Assembly (NCBI GenBank): GCA_964409635.1
Contig: CAYPEL010000025.1
Coordinates: forward strand, 1-23,953
Reading direction: 5' to 3'
DNA: 23,953 nucleotides
Source of the DNA: CAYPEL01 sp964409635
GTDB taxonomy: Bacteria; Pseudomonadota; Gammaproteobacteria; DSM-19610
A model generated the notes under the pieces. The model was not told where the DNA came from and did no database searches. It saw nothing but the letters and a program-made list of their open reading frames with translations. Numbering within the stretch: the stretch's first letter is position 1; every line of letters begins with the position of its first letter. A program made the translations under genes and the position numbers. Below, piece after piece: positions 23,501-23,953 of this stretch.

Positions 23501-23953
23501 TCTGATTTCACCGCCACCGCATCATGACATTTATTCGATCGAAGACCTGGCTCAACTGATTCACGACCTGAAAAACGTTAACCCGAAAGCACGCATCAGC
23601 GTCAAGCTGGTTTCCGAAGTGGGTGTCGGTACGGTTGCGGCCGGTGTTTCCAAGGCGCACGCCGATCACGTGACCATTGCCGGTTACGATGGTGGTACCG
23701 GTGCTTCGCCACTGACTTCAATCAAGCACGCCGGTTCCCCCTGGGAAATCGGTCTGTCCGAAACGCACCAGACCCTGGTGTTGAACAAACTGCGTGGGCG
23801 TATTGCCGTGCAGGTCGATGGTGGTTTACGTACCGGGCGTGATGTCGTCATTGGTGCGCTGCTGGGTGCCGACGAATTCGGTTTTGCCACCGCGCCGTTG
23901 ATTGTTGAAGGCTGCATCATGATGCGCAAGTGCCACCTGAATACCTGCCCGGT
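20520..23953 (+). CDS. gltB: Glutamate synthase (NADPH) large subunit, 3' end outside the window
   Basis: The first 1144 codons of the roughly 1500-residue alpha subunit of GOGAT, which converts glutamine and 2-oxoglutarate to two glutamates. The start [20 protein letters not shown] is followed by ACGVGF: Cys22 is the N-terminal nucleophile exposed after cleavage of a 21-residue propeptide. The glutaminase domain shows [19 protein letters not shown] and [12 protein letters not shown]. The synthase (FMN) domain has [60 protein letters not shown] and [14 protein letters not shown]. At the end [13 protein letters not shown] gives the C-x5-C-x4-C ligands of the 3Fe-4S cluster. The reading frame is open to the window edge. 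gltD is expected next. Confidence 0.97.
   Translation, partial: [1144 protein letters not shown]

Noticed and set aside
1..23953. CRISPR array, tRNA or rRNA genes
   Set aside because: No regularly spaced direct repeats and no recognisable tRNA or rRNA sequence were seen on reading either strand.

Overview
The window is chromosomal DNA of a gammaproteobacterium, moderately GC-rich, almost certainly from a draft or metagenome assembly because two runs of N (13663-13681 and 19753-19767) break real genes. The core gene order rpmE, nuclease, malic enzyme, ponA/mrcA divergent from pilMNOPQ, aroK, aroB, SPOR protein, gltB matches, from memory, the order in Pseudomonas and relatives. The proteins are ordinary gammaproteobacterial ones but do not let me name a genus.

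Layout. 1-536: an accessory edge holding a 5'-truncated reading frame and a 200-bp remnant of a REP-associated (Y1/IS200-like) transposase element, then a terminator. 537-2225 (minus): a secreted Ig-like lipoprotein. 2226-2660: a non-coding leader/promoter region. 2661-6685 (plus): rpmE (L31), a thermonuclease-fold exported nuclease whose 3' end is supplied by a small inverted-repeat element, a BepA-like M48 lipoprotein protease, and a short-form malic enzyme. 6781-9876 (minus): an uncharacterised nucleotidyltransferase-like protein downstream of mrcA (PBP1A). 9877-10066: divergent promoter region. 10067-15022 (plus): pilM-N-O-P-Q, the inner-membrane alignment complex and outer-membrane secretin of type IV pili, with overlapping stops and starts. 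15066-19995 (plus): aroK, aroB, dgt, a small WGR-domain protein, and a DamX-like AAA-SPOR protein. 19996-20519: intergenic DNA with several hairpins and a 106-bp inverted-repeat element. 20520 to the end: gltB, glutamate synthase large subunit, cut by the window edge.

Functionally the window combines type IV pilus assembly (PilMNOPQ), peptidoglycan synthesis and septal peptidoglycan binding (MrcA, DamX-like), envelope quality control (BepA-like), shikimate pathway steps (AroK, AroB), dNTP hydrolysis (Dgt), NADPH/pyruvate supply (malic enzyme) and nitrogen assimilation (GltB).

I did not find a clear undescribed multigene system. The observations most worth following are two intrinsic terminators that lie inside the first codons of the next gene (rpmE into the nuclease, pilQ into aroK, where the aroK ATG sits in the hairpin loop), a family of short inverted-repeat elements (3668-3836, with a single end at 18067-18087) that has changed the end of one protein, a second inverted-repeat element upstream of gltB, and two conserved-looking unknowns (the NTase-like partner of mrcA and the WGR protein beside the DamX-like gene).
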